In this document: in pieces, positions 1-12,481 of the stretch
Numbering within the stretch: position 1 is the first letter of the stretch
Layout of the letters: the number at the start of each line of letters is the position of its first letter
Origin: Rusavskia elegans
Lineage: Eukaryota > Ascomycota > Lecanoromycetes > Teloschistales > Teloschistaceae
DNA length: 64,000 nucleotides
Assembly (NCBI GenBank): GCA_011316305.1
Contig: SAUG01000083.1
Coordinates: forward strand, 62,001 to 126,000
Direction: 5' to 3'
The notes under the pieces: model-generated
What the model was told of the DNA's origin: nothing
The model's input: the letters and a program-made list of their open reading frames with translations, nothing else
Database searches by the model: none
Position numbers and translations under genes: made by a program

Positions 1-55
1 GATTCGAATTCGGAATATAAATCCGGATTCGAAATCCGATCCGACGACCAGTCTA
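1..55 (+). mobile_element. B-type TIR element, right end only (cut by window edge)
   Basis: The stretch ends in GACCAGTCTA, the right terminal repeat of the TIR family, preceded by the CCGATCCGACG subterminal word found at the same place in complete B copies such as 32,801-33,205. The rest of the element lies outside the window. Confidence 0.7.
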
Positions 56-248
56 GCCGAAGTTATATAATTTTAGTAACCGTATTAAACTTTTAGTAAA
101 AGTTTTTATCCTACTAGAATCCGAGTAGAAATCTAAACTAGTAGTTATCGAGTATTTAAATAGGTTAGTAGACCGTCTGGATTCGAATACGATCGTAGAC
201 GAAAATAAAATAACGAAAATAAAGGATAGTATTACCGTCTGGTAGATA

Positions 249-892
249 TAGACTGGCTATTTCGGGTCGGATTCCCGTCGAACCGTCGAAAACTCGACCC
301 GATTTTAGCGGGTCGAACCGATTCGACTCGCCAAGCGGTCGAGTCCGGATCGAATTTAGATCGAATTCGGATATCCGTTAAACTTTTTTATTAAATTATA
401 TAATAATATAATATATTAATTAATTTATTAATTAATTACATATAAAGATAATATAAGTAGGTAATATAATTAATTTAACTAGGACCTTTCTAGCTAGCGT
501 AGTTAATTAATTAGAATTTTTTTAAATTATTTATACAATTTTTATACTAGAATTATACTTTTATACTAGAGCTTGGCGCTAAAATCTAGTTTTAGCGAAT
601 CGGGTCGGATTAGCTAACTCGGGTTCGAAATCCGGTTAAATCGGATTATATTTTAGTCTAATCCGATTCGGGTCGAATCGGGTTAGCTAGACTGGCTACT
701 TCGAACCAAAGTAGCGACCCGACTTCGCGATAAACGTGGCTAACGCGTCTAAATTACCAATTTAAGTTAATCTCCTTTCTAATACGGTTAGAAAGTCGAA
801 CCCGGGATACGAACCCGGATTCGAAACCCGACAAAACGGCCAGTCTAGAGTTAGCTAACCCGGGTTCGAAACTCGATCCGACGACCAGCCTA
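249..892 (+). mobile_element. B-type TIR element with nested A element
   Basis: It begins TAGACTGGCT and ends GACCAGCCTA. The flanks are GGTAGATA (241-248) and GATAGATA (893-900), an 8-bp target duplication differing by one G/A transition. It carries the GC-rich CGGGTCGG/CCGACCCG subterminal words at both ends and an AT-rich core with TAGCTAGCGTAGTTAATTAA near 490. An A element is inserted at 688-847. Without the insert and its duplication it is about 476 bp. No coding capacity is seen, so it is a non-autonomous, MITE-like copy. Confidence 0.85.
688..847 (+). mobile_element. A-type 160-bp MITE nested in a B element
   Basis: This 160-bp element has 10-bp terminal inverted repeats (TAGACTGGCT / GGCCAGTCTA). 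The flanks GGGTTAGC (680-687) and GAGTTAGC (848-855) are an 8-bp target duplication with one G/A transition. The uninterrupted target can be read in the B copy near 33,160. Length and interior match the copies at 16,215 and 51,655. Confidence 0.88.
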
Positions 893-2250
893 GATAGATA
901 GTTTTAAAGGTTATATTAGTAGTTTATAATTATACGTATATAGAAATAGTATAAAGAAATTATTAAAAAGGAATAGTAATTAAATAGAAAATATAATAAA
1001 ATAAAAACGATTAACTATACTATAAATCTTGCTTAACTTTTAACTTCGAAAATTCTTTACTATACAAGCAACAATTATTGCCGTATAAAAATTACAATGA
1101 TAAAACGTATATATATAATAATTCAATTATAATCTCGGATAGAAGTTTTATAAAGGAAAAATAGTATTATTAGTTTATAGAAATATAAAGATTTAGAAAA
1201 AATCTATTAACTATTAATAAAAATCTATATATATTACTAGATATTTATTCGCTATATTAAAAATATCGATATACTAATCGATTCGATTACTATAATAGAT
1301 AGTAATTTTATTTACTTATATATTACTAATCTATTCGTTACTATTTTATTTTCGAGTTTGAATTAGATTATTGAATATATAATTACTAGATTCAATAAAA
1401 ATACTACTACTATTAAAAGGCCAACCGAAATTTCAACCGCTAGAAATAATATAGAAACTAAAATACTATTAATTAAATGATAATAGATCTATAGATGATT
1501 TTAAAAATAGATATTAAAGTTTCAAAAGTTATTAAATCAATCGAAAATTTATTTAGATTGATTTATTATAGATATTACCAGTAAGTTTAAAATGGTTATA
1601 AACTATAATATTTTACTAGACGAAATTAAATATTAATATATATAATTGTATTTTTTTAGAATATTTTTTAACTAATTTTTATTATTTTATTAGCTTTTTT
1701 AACTTTTTTATTCTATTATTTTATTTAGTTAATCTGTTTATTTATATATTTACTTTTTTTGTTAATCTATCTACTTTTCTATTTTCTTTACTTTTTTATT
1801 TTTTTTTTATTTTTCTATTTTTTTTATTCTTTTATTCTATTCCGTTTTATCGTTTTTTACTTTTCTTTCAACTAATATATAGACGTTATTAGAATCTAGA
1901 AATATATAGTAAATACGATATTATTATCCAATATAATAGTAGATTTATTTACTAAATAGATTATTAACTAGATTTTTCGGTTAGTATTTATAGATAATTA
2001 AAATCCGGAATTTAAATTAGCTAGAGTAATTTAGATTATAAAAAATATTATTCGATTATTATTCGAGACTTTTAATCTATTATATAATATAATTAAATCA
2101 AAAGTGGACTAGAATAAAAATAATATTAACGCTATCAAAAGACTATAGAAAAATAAAACGTTTATCGCTATTTATTATTAAAATTATATATATAGAATAT
2201 TAAACTTGATCTACTAAAGTAGACTTTCGTCTAAACTAATTATATAAAAA
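893..2250. repeat. Unassigned RIP-degraded DNA with repeat D (about 901-1,200)
   Basis: The first ~300 bp (ATTAGTAGTTTATAAT, ACGATTAACTA, AACAATTATTGCCGTAT and neighbouring words) recurs in inverted orientation at about 21,740-21,995, so it belongs to a dispersed family, here called D. The rest has poly-T/A tracts near 1,650-1,870 and no recognisable domain. No gene is supported. Confidence 0.5.
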
Positions 2251-2805
2251 TAGCTTGACTATCGGATCGGATTTTAAATCCGGGTTAAAAAAACCGATCC
2301 GACCCGAATCGATTCCGACTTTTTTAAATACCGAACCGAATCGGTTCCGACTTTTCTAAATACCGAACTAATTCGGTTCGGGGTTAAATCTAGATTTTCG
2401 GATTTAATCTACTAAAACTATTAAAACCGTTAAATACTATTATAAAAGTATAATATCAGTATAAAAATTATATCTATCTATTTAAGAAAAATTTTTATTA
2501 ATTAATTACGCTAGCTAAATGATTTTTAAATAAATAAAATATATTATTTAAATATATTCAATTTGATTAAAAATTTTATTAATTAATTAGTTAATTATTT
2601 ATTTATTTTATTATATTATATATAGGAGATTTAATAGATTAAATCGGATTTTTATTAGTTTGTATTTTATAATTCGATTTAACTTTCGGTTCTAATTTTA
2701 GAAATCGGTCTATATTATTTAGTAAATTAAATCGAACCGATTTACTAAAATTCGAATCGGATTTTTAAAATACCGACAGGAATCCGATCCGAAGTAACCA
2801 ATCTA
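2251..2805 (-). mobile_element. B-variant TIR element
   Basis: Its ends TAGCTTGACTATCGG and AACCAATCTA are RIP-altered forms of TAGACTGGCCGTCGG and GGCCAGTCTA. It has the ATTAATTACGCTAGCTA core and paired subterminal CGGATCGG/CCGATCCG words in minus orientation, and resembles the outer element at 48,428-49,379. The flanks TATAAAAA and GTTTCTAT do not match, so the left junction has been rearranged or eroded. Confidence 0.6.
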
Positions 2806-3297
2806 GTTTCTATATAGAAAAAAAACGAAAATACTAATAATATCGTCGAAATTAATAATAAAAACTAGATAATAGAAAAGTATTCTACTAAATAAAATAA
2901 TATTAAATTCGAAAATAATATAAATTTAACTAAAAATCTTAACTTTAAATTGAACGAAAATAAAAATAAAGATAAAGATAAAAAAAAAGGAATATAAAAA
3001 AAACGGAAATAAAAATTTAAAATAATAAAAATATAAAAAAAATATTAAATTATCTAAATAATTATCTATATCTAAAAGTAGTAAAATTGAATATATATAT
3101 TATTTTAATATATTACGATAAATGTTATATAATAAAAAATCTTACAATATAAAGAAAAATATTTAGTAATTTTAGTAAATTAAATCTAAATTTCTAGATT
3201 TTATTCGGAACCGAATTAAATTAAATTTTAAAATAATCCGATCTAATTCGGTTTAATATCTAGAAAAGTCGGAACCGATCCGACGGCCAATCTATTT
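2806..3297 (+). mobile_element. Fragment of C-type element with right terminus
   Basis: Positions 2,810-3,000 match the interior of the C copies (42,880-43,030: the TAATAATATCGTCGAA, TATTCTACTAAATAAAATAAT and AAATAAAGATAAAGAT stretches), and the end CGACGGCCAATCTA is a C right terminus. A large internal part is missing, so this is a deleted derivative. Confidence 0.6.
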
Positions 3298-5815
3298 TCG
3301 ATCTATAATATATAAATAAAAACTATCGATAAATCGATATTGAAACGGATTAACTATTTTTTATCCGTTTTAATATTTTATATCTTATTATTACAGATAG
3401 AAAATCGTTATTTTTTTTTTAAATCTATAACTATAAATATCTAAAATAAATAAACTATACAATATCTATTTTTTATATCTAGAATATAAAATTGCGATAT
3501 ATATATTTTCCGATGGTTTTAACTATTTATTATTATCTAATTTAAGTTATATATCCTATAATAGACAGCGCGTTAATTTTTAATCTATTAAAAATAGAAT
3601 TTTTCTATATTTTAGTCAGATTTTAGATTGTATTAAATAATGAAAAATTATAAAACGATATTAATTTAAGAATATAGATTTAGAAACGCTTTAGTTCTAC
3701 TATATCCTTTTACTAGTAATTTAATAAATAAAGCCGGTTTTTACTTTGATTTATTTATTCTAGGCTATTTATTAAAGCTATAATTTATTTTTTTAGTTTT
3801 TTTCTACTTAGATTTACTAGAATTGCTTTTTATTATATTAACGATAGGTTTTTTAAAAGATCTATTTTTATTACTATAAAAGTAATTAGATTTTCGATTA
3901 TTATAATTTTAGTTATAGTTTTAAAGATAATTTTTAGACTAATAATTTATACTATTATATTTAAAATATATATTAGATTTATTATTTCGTTTATATTTTT
4001 CGATATTATTATTATAAACGTTAATAATACTTTTTTTATTCTTATTATTCCGATTATTCTACGATCGGCTTTTCCGAGTCCGATTTTTAAATTTTCGAAA
4101 ATTTCTATTACTATATAGAAATAGATTAGATCTTTTAATAGATAAAATCTACTACTAAACCAATATCGCTTTATCTATATTCTTTTATCGAATAGTTTAA
4201 ACTATCTATTTATCATAGCCGAAATCTTTTAATTTCGCGCTTTAGGCGTTTATAGTACGCTATAATTCTAGATAAATATTTTTTTAAAAAAAAAGAACGA
4301 ATACTATTTTTTCGATAGAAAAAAGTAATTAGATTTCTAATAATATAAGGAAATTATATAATACTAAGATATTTTAGTATTTATATTAAATTATACGATG
4401 ATATTTTATTATAGTATCTAATAAACGAAATTTAGAATCGATAGTAAAATTTAAAGAAAAAACTATAAATTTATTCTATAATATATTATTAAAGATATCT
4501 TTATTAATATAAATCTCTTTTCATTCGAACTAGCGATTTAATTTCAAACATTTAATAAAATTCCAAACCTAACGGATAGAATCTATATAAATCGATAAAA
4601 TATCGGATTTATAAAACGAATTTCTATAAAATTCGATCTATTTATTATATATTTTTAAAGTTATCTTATTACTATACCTTTCAAGGTTTTTAATTTTAAT
4701 ATTTAATAAAGTTTTTAATATTTATAAATATCTAATAGCTAGTTTTAAAAAAGGTTAATCGGTATTTAAATTATAATTCGAATTTATTCTATAGAAAGCT
4801 TTTATTTAATAATATACCTTTAAAAAGGTTTTTTTTTACTACTATTTAAATTTCTAAAACTCGAAGCTTTTTATTTTTATCGGAATTATCGCTATTATTT
4901 CTATTATTTAGGTCGTTTAAAATATTACTACTATTAGATAGTTTATACGGATTAGAATTTCTAGAAATAAAAGTTTCTAAAAAAATATTACTATTAGACT
5001 ATCTATTTAATAGCTATTATTAATAGATTTAATTACTGAAAATTATATAGTTTCTCGAAATATTAATAATAAAATTATAATAAAATTCCGATTAGCTTTT
5101 TTAAATAATAAAAGATAATCTAGAATTTTTTTTCTCGAACGTCAGTAGTGTGGGCGGATTATTAAACTAATTTATAATATCTATAATATACGAGTTTTAA
5201 ACTATATTATTATTTTTAATTAGATCTAAAATTCCTTACTTTAATTTTAATTACTATAAATACTACGCGCCGACGCCGATATAATTATAATATAAATAAT
5301 ATATATCGAATTAATAACGTTAAAACTAATAAATTAAAATTATTAAAATTATAGTAATTCTAAAATAGTATATAATTATAAACAAGACGAAAGATTTATT
5401 ATAGAACTAATTTATATTTTAGAAAAACTAGAATATAGCCTAGTAATAAAGGAATAAAAAAAGCGAGAAAAAATTGAAATTCGATATACTAGCGACGCTC
5501 TAGCGACTAAACGGCAAGCTTTATTTCTAAACGTTTTAATTATATTTTCAAAGCTTTTATAACGCGTTTAACGTTTACAATTTCGTCTATAAATCTATCC
5601 GAAATATAGAATCGATTTCGGCTATTTCTGGGAATATAGTAGAAAAGTTTATTATATATTTAGAAATTATTACCAGATATATACTATTATAATTGAACTT
5701 TTAGATTCGTAATATTTTAATAATTTTCGTCTATCGTTAATTATTAACGTAGTTTCCTTTAATATTTTATTTAAATTCGTCTATTATTTCGACGAGCGTT
5801 ATATAATATATAGAT
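3298..5815. repeat. Unassigned RIP-degraded DNA
   Basis: This is AT-rich sequence without open frames. Scattered stop-broken frames suggest dead transposon coding sequence, but I could not identify an RT, integrase or transposase signature. No RNA gene was seen. Confidence 0.4.
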
Positions 5816-6770
5816 TAGTCTGGCCACTTCGGATCGGATTTCCGTTAAACCGTCGGATATCCGACCCGAGTCTTAGCGAGTCGAATCGATTCGATCTACT
5901 AAACGGGTCGGATCGAATCCTAATATTAAAACCGAAAATCGGATCGGATCGAATCCTAGTATTAAAACCGAAAATCGGGTCGGATTATAGACTAGGACCC
6001 GATAGAAATTTAATCTAATCCGACCCGTAATTAGACTGATTATCGGGTCGGATTTCGAATCCGGGTTAACTAATCCGACCCGACCCGAATCGAGTTAGAC
6101 TAAAATATAACCCGACCCGACCGGATTTCGGATCCTAAATTATAACCCGATCTAATCTGCTAAAACTAGATTTTAGCGCTAAAATCTTGTATAGAAGTAT
6201 AAAGTTAGTATAACTTTTATACGAATTTACTAAAAGATTTCTAATTAATTAACTACGCTAGCTAGAAAGTCCGTAGAAAAACTAAATATATTATCTAGAT
6301 ATATTAACTCTATTTATTTTTTACGATAATAATATATTAGATATATAATATAATCGGATCGGATACCCGACGGTTCGACGGAAATCCGACCCGAACCGGC
6401 CAGTCTATTCGTAATCGTATTAAATAGTTAAATACGAAAGAAATTATAGGTAATATAAAACGATAATATATTCTATTTAATATATCTTATTTAATAGTAT
6501 TCTATAAGGCTATTAATAGTATTATCTCTTTTTAAATAATTCTATAGACGTATATCTCTCTTCTAGAACTTTTAATCCTTTAAAATATTCTATAGCCTTT
6601 TTCGACTAGAGAGGATTAACCAGTTTTCTATAGAATTTATCTTTAATACCGATAGTTATAGAAATACTAGACTACTAATATTCGAATTTTTTATAGTAAT
6701 TTAAATTCTATTAAATATATCTATTATCGTTTACAAAAGATTATTATTAGAAAGTCAGTTCGAATTATTA
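5816..6770 (+). mobile_element. Internally deleted C-type element with nested B
   Basis: It starts TAGTCTGGCCACTTCGG like the C copies at 31,416 and 40,692. It follows their left ends to about 6,580 (AATCCTTTAAA), then jumps to sequence that in the complete C copy lies near its right side (37,380-37,560: ATTCTATAGC, TCGACTA, ACCAGTTTTCTATAGAATTTATC). A B element interrupts it at 6,032-6,407. The right terminus was not found, so the end given is where similarity to C fades. Confidence 0.6.
6032..6407 (-). mobile_element. B-type TIR element, nested
   Basis: Its ends are TAGACTGATTATCGG and CCGGCCAGTCTA. The flanks CCCGTAAT (6,024-6,031) and TTCGTAAT (6,408-6,415) are an 8-bp target duplication with two C/T transitions. 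The host sequence on both sides joins into the left part of a C element. It is 376 bp, non-coding, with the ACTACGCTAGCTAGAAAGT core. Confidence 0.85.
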
Positions 6771-7001
6771 TAGAGCTACCGAGAGGGTCTGGTATCTCTA
6801 AAAGTTGGTTGGACTTATTAGTATATCTATAAATAGAGATATAACGAGTAATTATTTAGTTAATTATAAAAACAAGTCAGTCTGATTACTAGAACAGTAT
6901 ATAGCGATAATTAATAAATTAAATATAAGCTATAAAAGCGTCGAGTTTAAAATCTATATATTAAATAAAATCTTTTACTCGCTATATTTTTCTATCGAAT
7001 A

Positions 7002-7070
7002 GGTCGAACAGTTCTATTTACCTTGTTTACCGGTCGAGCAATTCTGCTTACCTTGTTTACCGGTCGAATA
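7002..7070 (+). repeat. 30-bp tandem repeat, about 2.3 copies
   Basis: The units at 7,002-7,031 and 7,032-7,061 differ mainly by A/G and T/C transitions, followed by the start of a third (GGTCGAATA). The period is a multiple of three, consistent with a former coding repeat. It is followed at once by a perfect 16-bp palindrome. Confidence 0.8.
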
Positions 7071-7073
7071 CTA

Positions 7074-7089
7074 CGAGCACTAGTGCTCG
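7074..7089. repeat. Perfect 16-bp palindrome
   Basis: CGAGCACTAGTGCTCG is its own reverse complement. It holds CpA and TpG dinucleotides, which are rare in the surrounding RIP-treated DNA. Confidence 0.75.
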
Positions 7090-7849
7090 AAGGTCTTGGC
7101 TGTCGAGTACCTCTATTTACCTGCCAAGTTTATCGAATATATAGATAGCCGTTTCTAGTATTATTTAGTAGTATATTCCTTATACTATTTATATATCCGA
7201 CAGGCTCGTAATACTATTTCCCGCCTTTTTTAACTTTCGTCCCGAAAGTTTATAATAACTTCTCTAAAGCCTCGCCGTATCTCTTTTTACCGAAAAGTTA
7301 ATCTTCTTTCTAACTTCGGTTCTCTAGCCTAAACTATATATTTCTATAAACGTTATACGTTCCGTAATATTATTTAGCTATTAGACGAAATATTAGAAAA
7401 GTATTTAGTATATATAGATTCCGGAAAGTTTTATAATCTAGCGATTTTTCTATCGAAACTTTATTATATCTATAAAAAGCGTATCCGAGTTCGGAATAAT
7501 ATTCGTAAGTTTAAAGCGAAGCTTTACCGTATAGAAATAAAGCTCTGTAATTTAGAAAATAAAAAAAAAGATTTAGTAAATTCTAAATAGAATATAATCC
7601 AATTTTTAGAAGAAAAAAAGTTCCGAAAATTAAAAAAAAAGCCTAAAAAGTCCGAAGCGTCTAATTTTCCCTTTAATATCTTTTTCGAAAAGTTTTATCT
7701 TTTCGATACCGACTAGTTTTCTTTTATTTTCAATTCTTTTAACTTTAGCGTTCCTATTAGTTCTATTAATAGAACCGTTAAAAAATTCTCTAGTAGTTTA
7801 TAAGGTATTCTCTAGGTTCCTATCTATTTTTTAAAGTAGGATAATCTTT

Positions 7850-10800
7850 CTATTTAATAGAGTATTTCTAATCTTTCTTTTATTTAATCTTTTTAACTAT
7901 AAAGGTATCTTCCTCCTAGATTTTAAAATTAAATATCTATTAAACTAGTATTCCGAAATCGGCTAATTCTAAAAAAAATTATAAAATATCGGATATATTT
8001 TAATATCTTTAGATAAATTAAATTCGAAGTTCTAAAGTCCTTTAACCTATTTAATTAAAAATAGTCCGACTTTAATATAGTTAAATTTCTTATTTAGAGT
8101 TTTGGTTTTTAAATTCTTTATAAAAAGGTATACCTTATCTCTTTTCTTTAATTAAAGTACTATTTTTCGCTTTTTATTTTAATAGTTACCCGAATATTTC
8201 TATATTTTTAGGATATTTCTATAGATTTTTTTCTAAATATCGACTTTTTAAATTACTAACTCTACTAATTTGTAAGATCGCGATTATCTAAATAGATTCG
8301 AATTTCTTCTATTATTAATATAGAACGGTATTTCTTTTATCGTATTTAATTTTTTTAAATTAAATACTAATTATACTATTAGTAAAAGTAAAATTTAATT
8401 ATTTTAAACGTCGTTAATATAGTACTTTAGATATTATTCTAAAATCTATTTAGTATATTCTATCTATCTATTTATTAACGGATAGAAAGCTATTAATATT
8501 TTTAATTTAATACTAAATAGAGGAATAAAGATTTTCTAATAATTTAAAGTACAGAGTTTATTTATATAATTTATTAATACTTTTAGTAGTCTATAGTATC
8601 GAAATAATCGATCTAGAATAATAAATCCAAGTTATTCTACTATAAAATCTTCTAGTAATAGAATTATATAAACGTATTTCGTTAATCTATCTATTATATT
8701 AAATAATATATTTTATATTATATCTAATATCGGGTCTTTTAATTTTAGGAACTTAATAATAAAGTCTAATATAACTTTTTTCTATAGTAAATCCGGTAAT
8801 TTCTAATACTAAATTTTATTATAATAAGTATATATAGTATATTTATATTTTTAATAATTAAATTAGTTTATAGTATAGATTTCTATATATTATTTTATAT
8901 TAGAAAACTGGTAATATTATTATAAAAGTTATATTATCTTCGTTATATCTAAATACCTTTATAGTATTCTATTATAGTATTTTTTAATATTTTCGTTAAT
9001 TTTATTATCTAATATTTATAGTTTTTCTTTTTTAATAGGAAACTATTTCTAGTCGTTTCTAAATATACGTAGCGTTATATTAATCTCGTATTAATTTATT
9101 AATAATAATCTATTTTTATTAAATTTTATAAATACTATTACTAAAAACCTCTTTTATTTTTATATAATTACTTCTTCGATTTAAAACGTCTATACCTTTA
9201 TTTTCTTTATCTAGAATATAGTATATCTTAAATTTATATTAACCGAAGAGTTCAGACTATCGTATTTATTTTCTATTTAATTATTTTATCGTCGTAAAAT
9301 ATAGAAGATTTGTATAGTCTATAAAGATTATTAATTCTAGTAATCCTTCGGCGTATATTTTCTATTACTCTAGTATAGCTACTATAGCTAGTATTTCTTT
9401 ATTCTAAATATTATAGTTTAATTCCGTTAGCGATAATTTTCTTAATATATATACTACCGGGTACTATTAATTATTATATTATTATTAAAAGTATATATCT
9501 TTAGCTAGATCTAACGAATTCGTTTCTATTTATAATAGTTTTATTCGATCGAATATTTTAAGTACTAGATCTTTTATATATTTTCTTTTAAGATTTTCGA
9601 ATATTTATTATTTCTTTTCTCTCTAATACTATTCGGCGGTATCTTTTATTAAAGCTATAAAAGCAAAAGCCTTTTTAAAATAGTTTTTTATAAACTTTCG
9701 ATTATAGTTTATAAATTCGAGGAAATTTTATATTTTTTTAATATTTATTAGCGTTTCCTATTTTATAATAGCTTTTAATTTATTAGAGTCGATATATAGT
9801 CCGTTTTATTTTATAATAAATTCTAGGAAGTTAATTTATATTTTTTTAATTTAAAACGTAAATCTTTTCTTTCTAGATATTTAAGAACTTTACTAATATA
9901 TTACTTATATTCTTCGAATATTTTAGAAAAGACTAAAATATTATCGAGATAAATAATAATAAATATATCCAGATATTTTCTAAAAGTTATTAATTATATT
10001 CTAATAGATTACCGGAACGTTTATAAACCCGAACGGTATAACTATATATTTATAATAACTTTACCGTATTTAGAAAACTATTTTCTATTTTTTTTCGTCT
10101 TTTATTTATATAAGGTTATATATTCCTCGAAGGTCGAATTTTATAAAATATTTTATTCTAGAAAATCTATTCTAAAGTTCGTTAATACTAGATAGTAAAT
10201 ATCGATTTTTAATTATAATATCGTTTAGCTTCCGATAATCGATATATAGATAGAATATTCCGTCCTTTTTAGATATAAAGAGGATCGGATTAGACTGGCC
10301 GTCGGATCGGATTTCGAACCCGGGTTAGCTAACCCGACCCGACCGGATTTCGAATCTAGGTTAGCTAACTCGACCCGACCCGCTAAAACTAGATCTTAGC
10401 GCTAAATCCTAGTATATAAGTATAATTCTAGTATAAAAGTTATACGAATAATTTAAAAAAATTCTAATTAATTAACTACGCTAGCTAGAAAGATTTTAGT
10501 TAAATTATTTATATTATCTAATTATATTATTTATTATATAAATTAAAAAAATTACAATATATAGGTTTATTCTATATATAAAAGACTTAGCGGATTTTCG
10601 GATTTAATCCGGGTTCGATCCGGATCCGACCGCTTGGCGAGTTAAACCGGTTCGACCTACTAAAATCGGGTCGGATTCCCGACGGTTCGACGAGAACCCG
10701 ACCCGAAATAGCCAGTCTAGATCGGATATCCTACCGGTAATTAAAATTTACTAATAAATTCCTTTTTTATATTTTCGTCCAGATATTTACGGAGTATTTC

Positions 10801-11820
10801 GAGCTTTATCGCGGATAATAGATAGATAGATCTAGATATAGATTATTTATCTCTTAAAATCTAACTTTATAATTCTATAGTTATTATTTAAATAGTATTT
10901 TCATAGTTATCTTTTCCCGAAATAAGTTTATCTAATTTTTATATTTATCTAAAACCTTTTCTAATAGATTTTCTATAAATTTCTTATTAGATAGTATAGA
11001 ATTCTCGAAAGGTTTATAATTTTCTTTTCTACTTTTATTTTATTAATCCGGCTAACCTCTGCCGGTATCTAATAAATCGAATCTAAATAGTTTTTAGTTA
11101 TCTTTTTTCGAGACTATAAATTCGCGTTTTATATTTTATTTTTTATCTATTTAAGATTACTGCTTTAGCGTAGGCTAGATATCCCTTATATAGAAATATT
11201 ATTTAAAGTTAAATACTCCTTTCTCTTAGTCTATTACTAGATTATAATCTTTTAATTAAGGAATTCTAAATACGATTTCGTAGCTAGCTATCCGAATAAT
11301 ATCGAATTAAAGTTTTTTTTAGTACTAATTAATTATTATTTAGAACGGTATTATTTTTCTATAATCTTTCTATTTCTATTTAGTATTTTATTTCTATCGA
11401 TAACTATTAAATTATATAGATTCTTTTTTTTAGTTTAAAAAAACCTTTTCCTTTTAATTAAATTCTCTAATACAAAATTTCCGGTTTTATCTAAATTAAT
11501 AAATACTTTAACTTTCTATAGTCTATTATTAGTATCGATAATTATTTTATTTTCGAGTATATATATATAGCTAGCTAGATTTAGTTATTTTTTCCGGGTT
11601 ATAAAATTATACGCTCGTAGTATATCTATTACTATAAGATTTTATCTTTTTCCGAATCTTCGTTTATATTTTTATATTTCTTTATTTTATAATCTGCTTG
11701 CGAAATATATCTATAGAACTCCTAATTAAAGATTTTATTTCTTTTTTACTACTTTTTCTAGTATTTATATCTACTATATATAATATATCCAGAATAGTTA
11801 TAAATACTATAACTTCCGAC
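7850..11820 (-). mobile_element. Ty3/Gypsy-type retroelement relic (pol), truncated
   Basis: Read on the minus strand, the DNA holds RIP-broken remnants of a Gypsy polyprotein in the usual order. Reverse-transcriptase start motifs of the type KKDG...DYRKLND...IKNRYLL lie at about 10,270-10,140. The active-site box reads YLDN (originally YLDD) at 9,951-9,940. An integrase core start of the type LDFI..FLK.KDPI lies at about 8,780-8,730. The gag end is missing: at 11,820 the element stops against an A element, with a SINE fragment beyond. No LTR pair was found and the left limit is approximate. A B element interrupts RT at 10,291-10,719. Confidence 0.7.
10291..10719 (-). mobile_element. B-type TIR element inserted in Gypsy RT
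   Basis: This 429-bp element begins TAGACTGGCCGTCGG and ends AGCCAGTCTA. It is flanked by a perfect 8-bp duplication, GATCGGAT (10,283-10,290 and 10,720-10,727). Removing it and one duplication restores a continuous RT motif on the minus strand (the region before KKDG). It is the clearest structural proof in the window that this family makes 8-bp target duplications. Confidence 0.93.
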
Positions 11821-11980
11821 TAGACTGGCCGTTTTGTCGGGTTTCGAACCCGGGTTCGTATCCCGGGTTCGAGTTTCTAACCGTATTAGAAAGAAAACTA
11901 ACTATAACTAGTAATATAGACGCAATAGCCACGTTTATCGCGAAATCGGGTCGCTATTTTGATTCGAAGTGGCCAGTTTA
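11821..11980 (-). mobile_element. A-type 160-bp MITE at a chimeric junction
   Basis: It is a complete 160-bp A copy, inverted relative to 16,215, with ends TAGACTGGCC and GGCCAGTTTA. Unlike the other A copies it has no target duplication: the left flank is CTTCCGAC (Gypsy relic) and the right flank GCTAATCT (SINE body). Confidence 0.85.
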
Positions 11981-12293
11981 GCTAATCTAATACTTGATTT
12001 TTTTCTATCGACTAAATCGATTTTTACAGAATTTTAAAAATATAGAAGACCTAGTTAATAGATCGCCTCGGCCTAGCCGTTTCGATCGAAGTAAATTAAA
12101 TTAATTAAAGCTAAATAGATTACGGTTTCCCTTTAGATTTTAGTTTAAATCTAGTTCTTTCGAAAATCCTAAATTTAAATTCTCGGTAAAATATTTAAAT
12201 ATTAAATAAATACGAAATCTGATCGAATTAGCGCCTTTAACGTTAGATTCGTAAAAGACTAAAATCAAAATCCGAATGATTAATCGTATATAT
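11981..12293 (+). mobile_element. SINE-like element, head missing
   Basis: It matches the body of the full element at 40,018-40,440 from GCTAATCTAATAC onward through AGATTACGGTTTCC to the shared 3' end TGATTAATCGTATATAT. The tRNA-like head is absent because the A element abuts it. Confidence 0.75.
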
Positions 12294-12481
12294 CTAATAT
12301 ATTAATACGTTATCCGAGTAAACGAACTAAAGAATATACTATAAATAGTTTACCCGATATAAAACTAATTCGTTTTCTTTAAAATAAAACAAATATTTAT
12401 ATAAAATATTTTAAAAGTTTTTCTAAACTATATAAAATGATTATAATATTATTTATATAGATTTTTATATAATCTTTAACT

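Larger units (their letters stand above)
6771..7850. repeat. Unassigned repeat remnant, locally less AT-rich
   Basis: The region is mutated but keeps more GC than its surroundings, especially at 6,770-7,330. Read in one plus-strand frame through presumed RIP stops it gives a long protein-like stretch with a duplicated ten-residue unit ending CLP, encoded by the tandem repeat at 7,002-7,070. I could not assign it to a transposase or gag family. Confidence 0.35.

Noticed and set aside
688..847. A element as an internal module of B
   Set aside because: A occurs alone in the Gypsy element (16,215) and in C copies with its own 8-bp duplications, so it moves independently.
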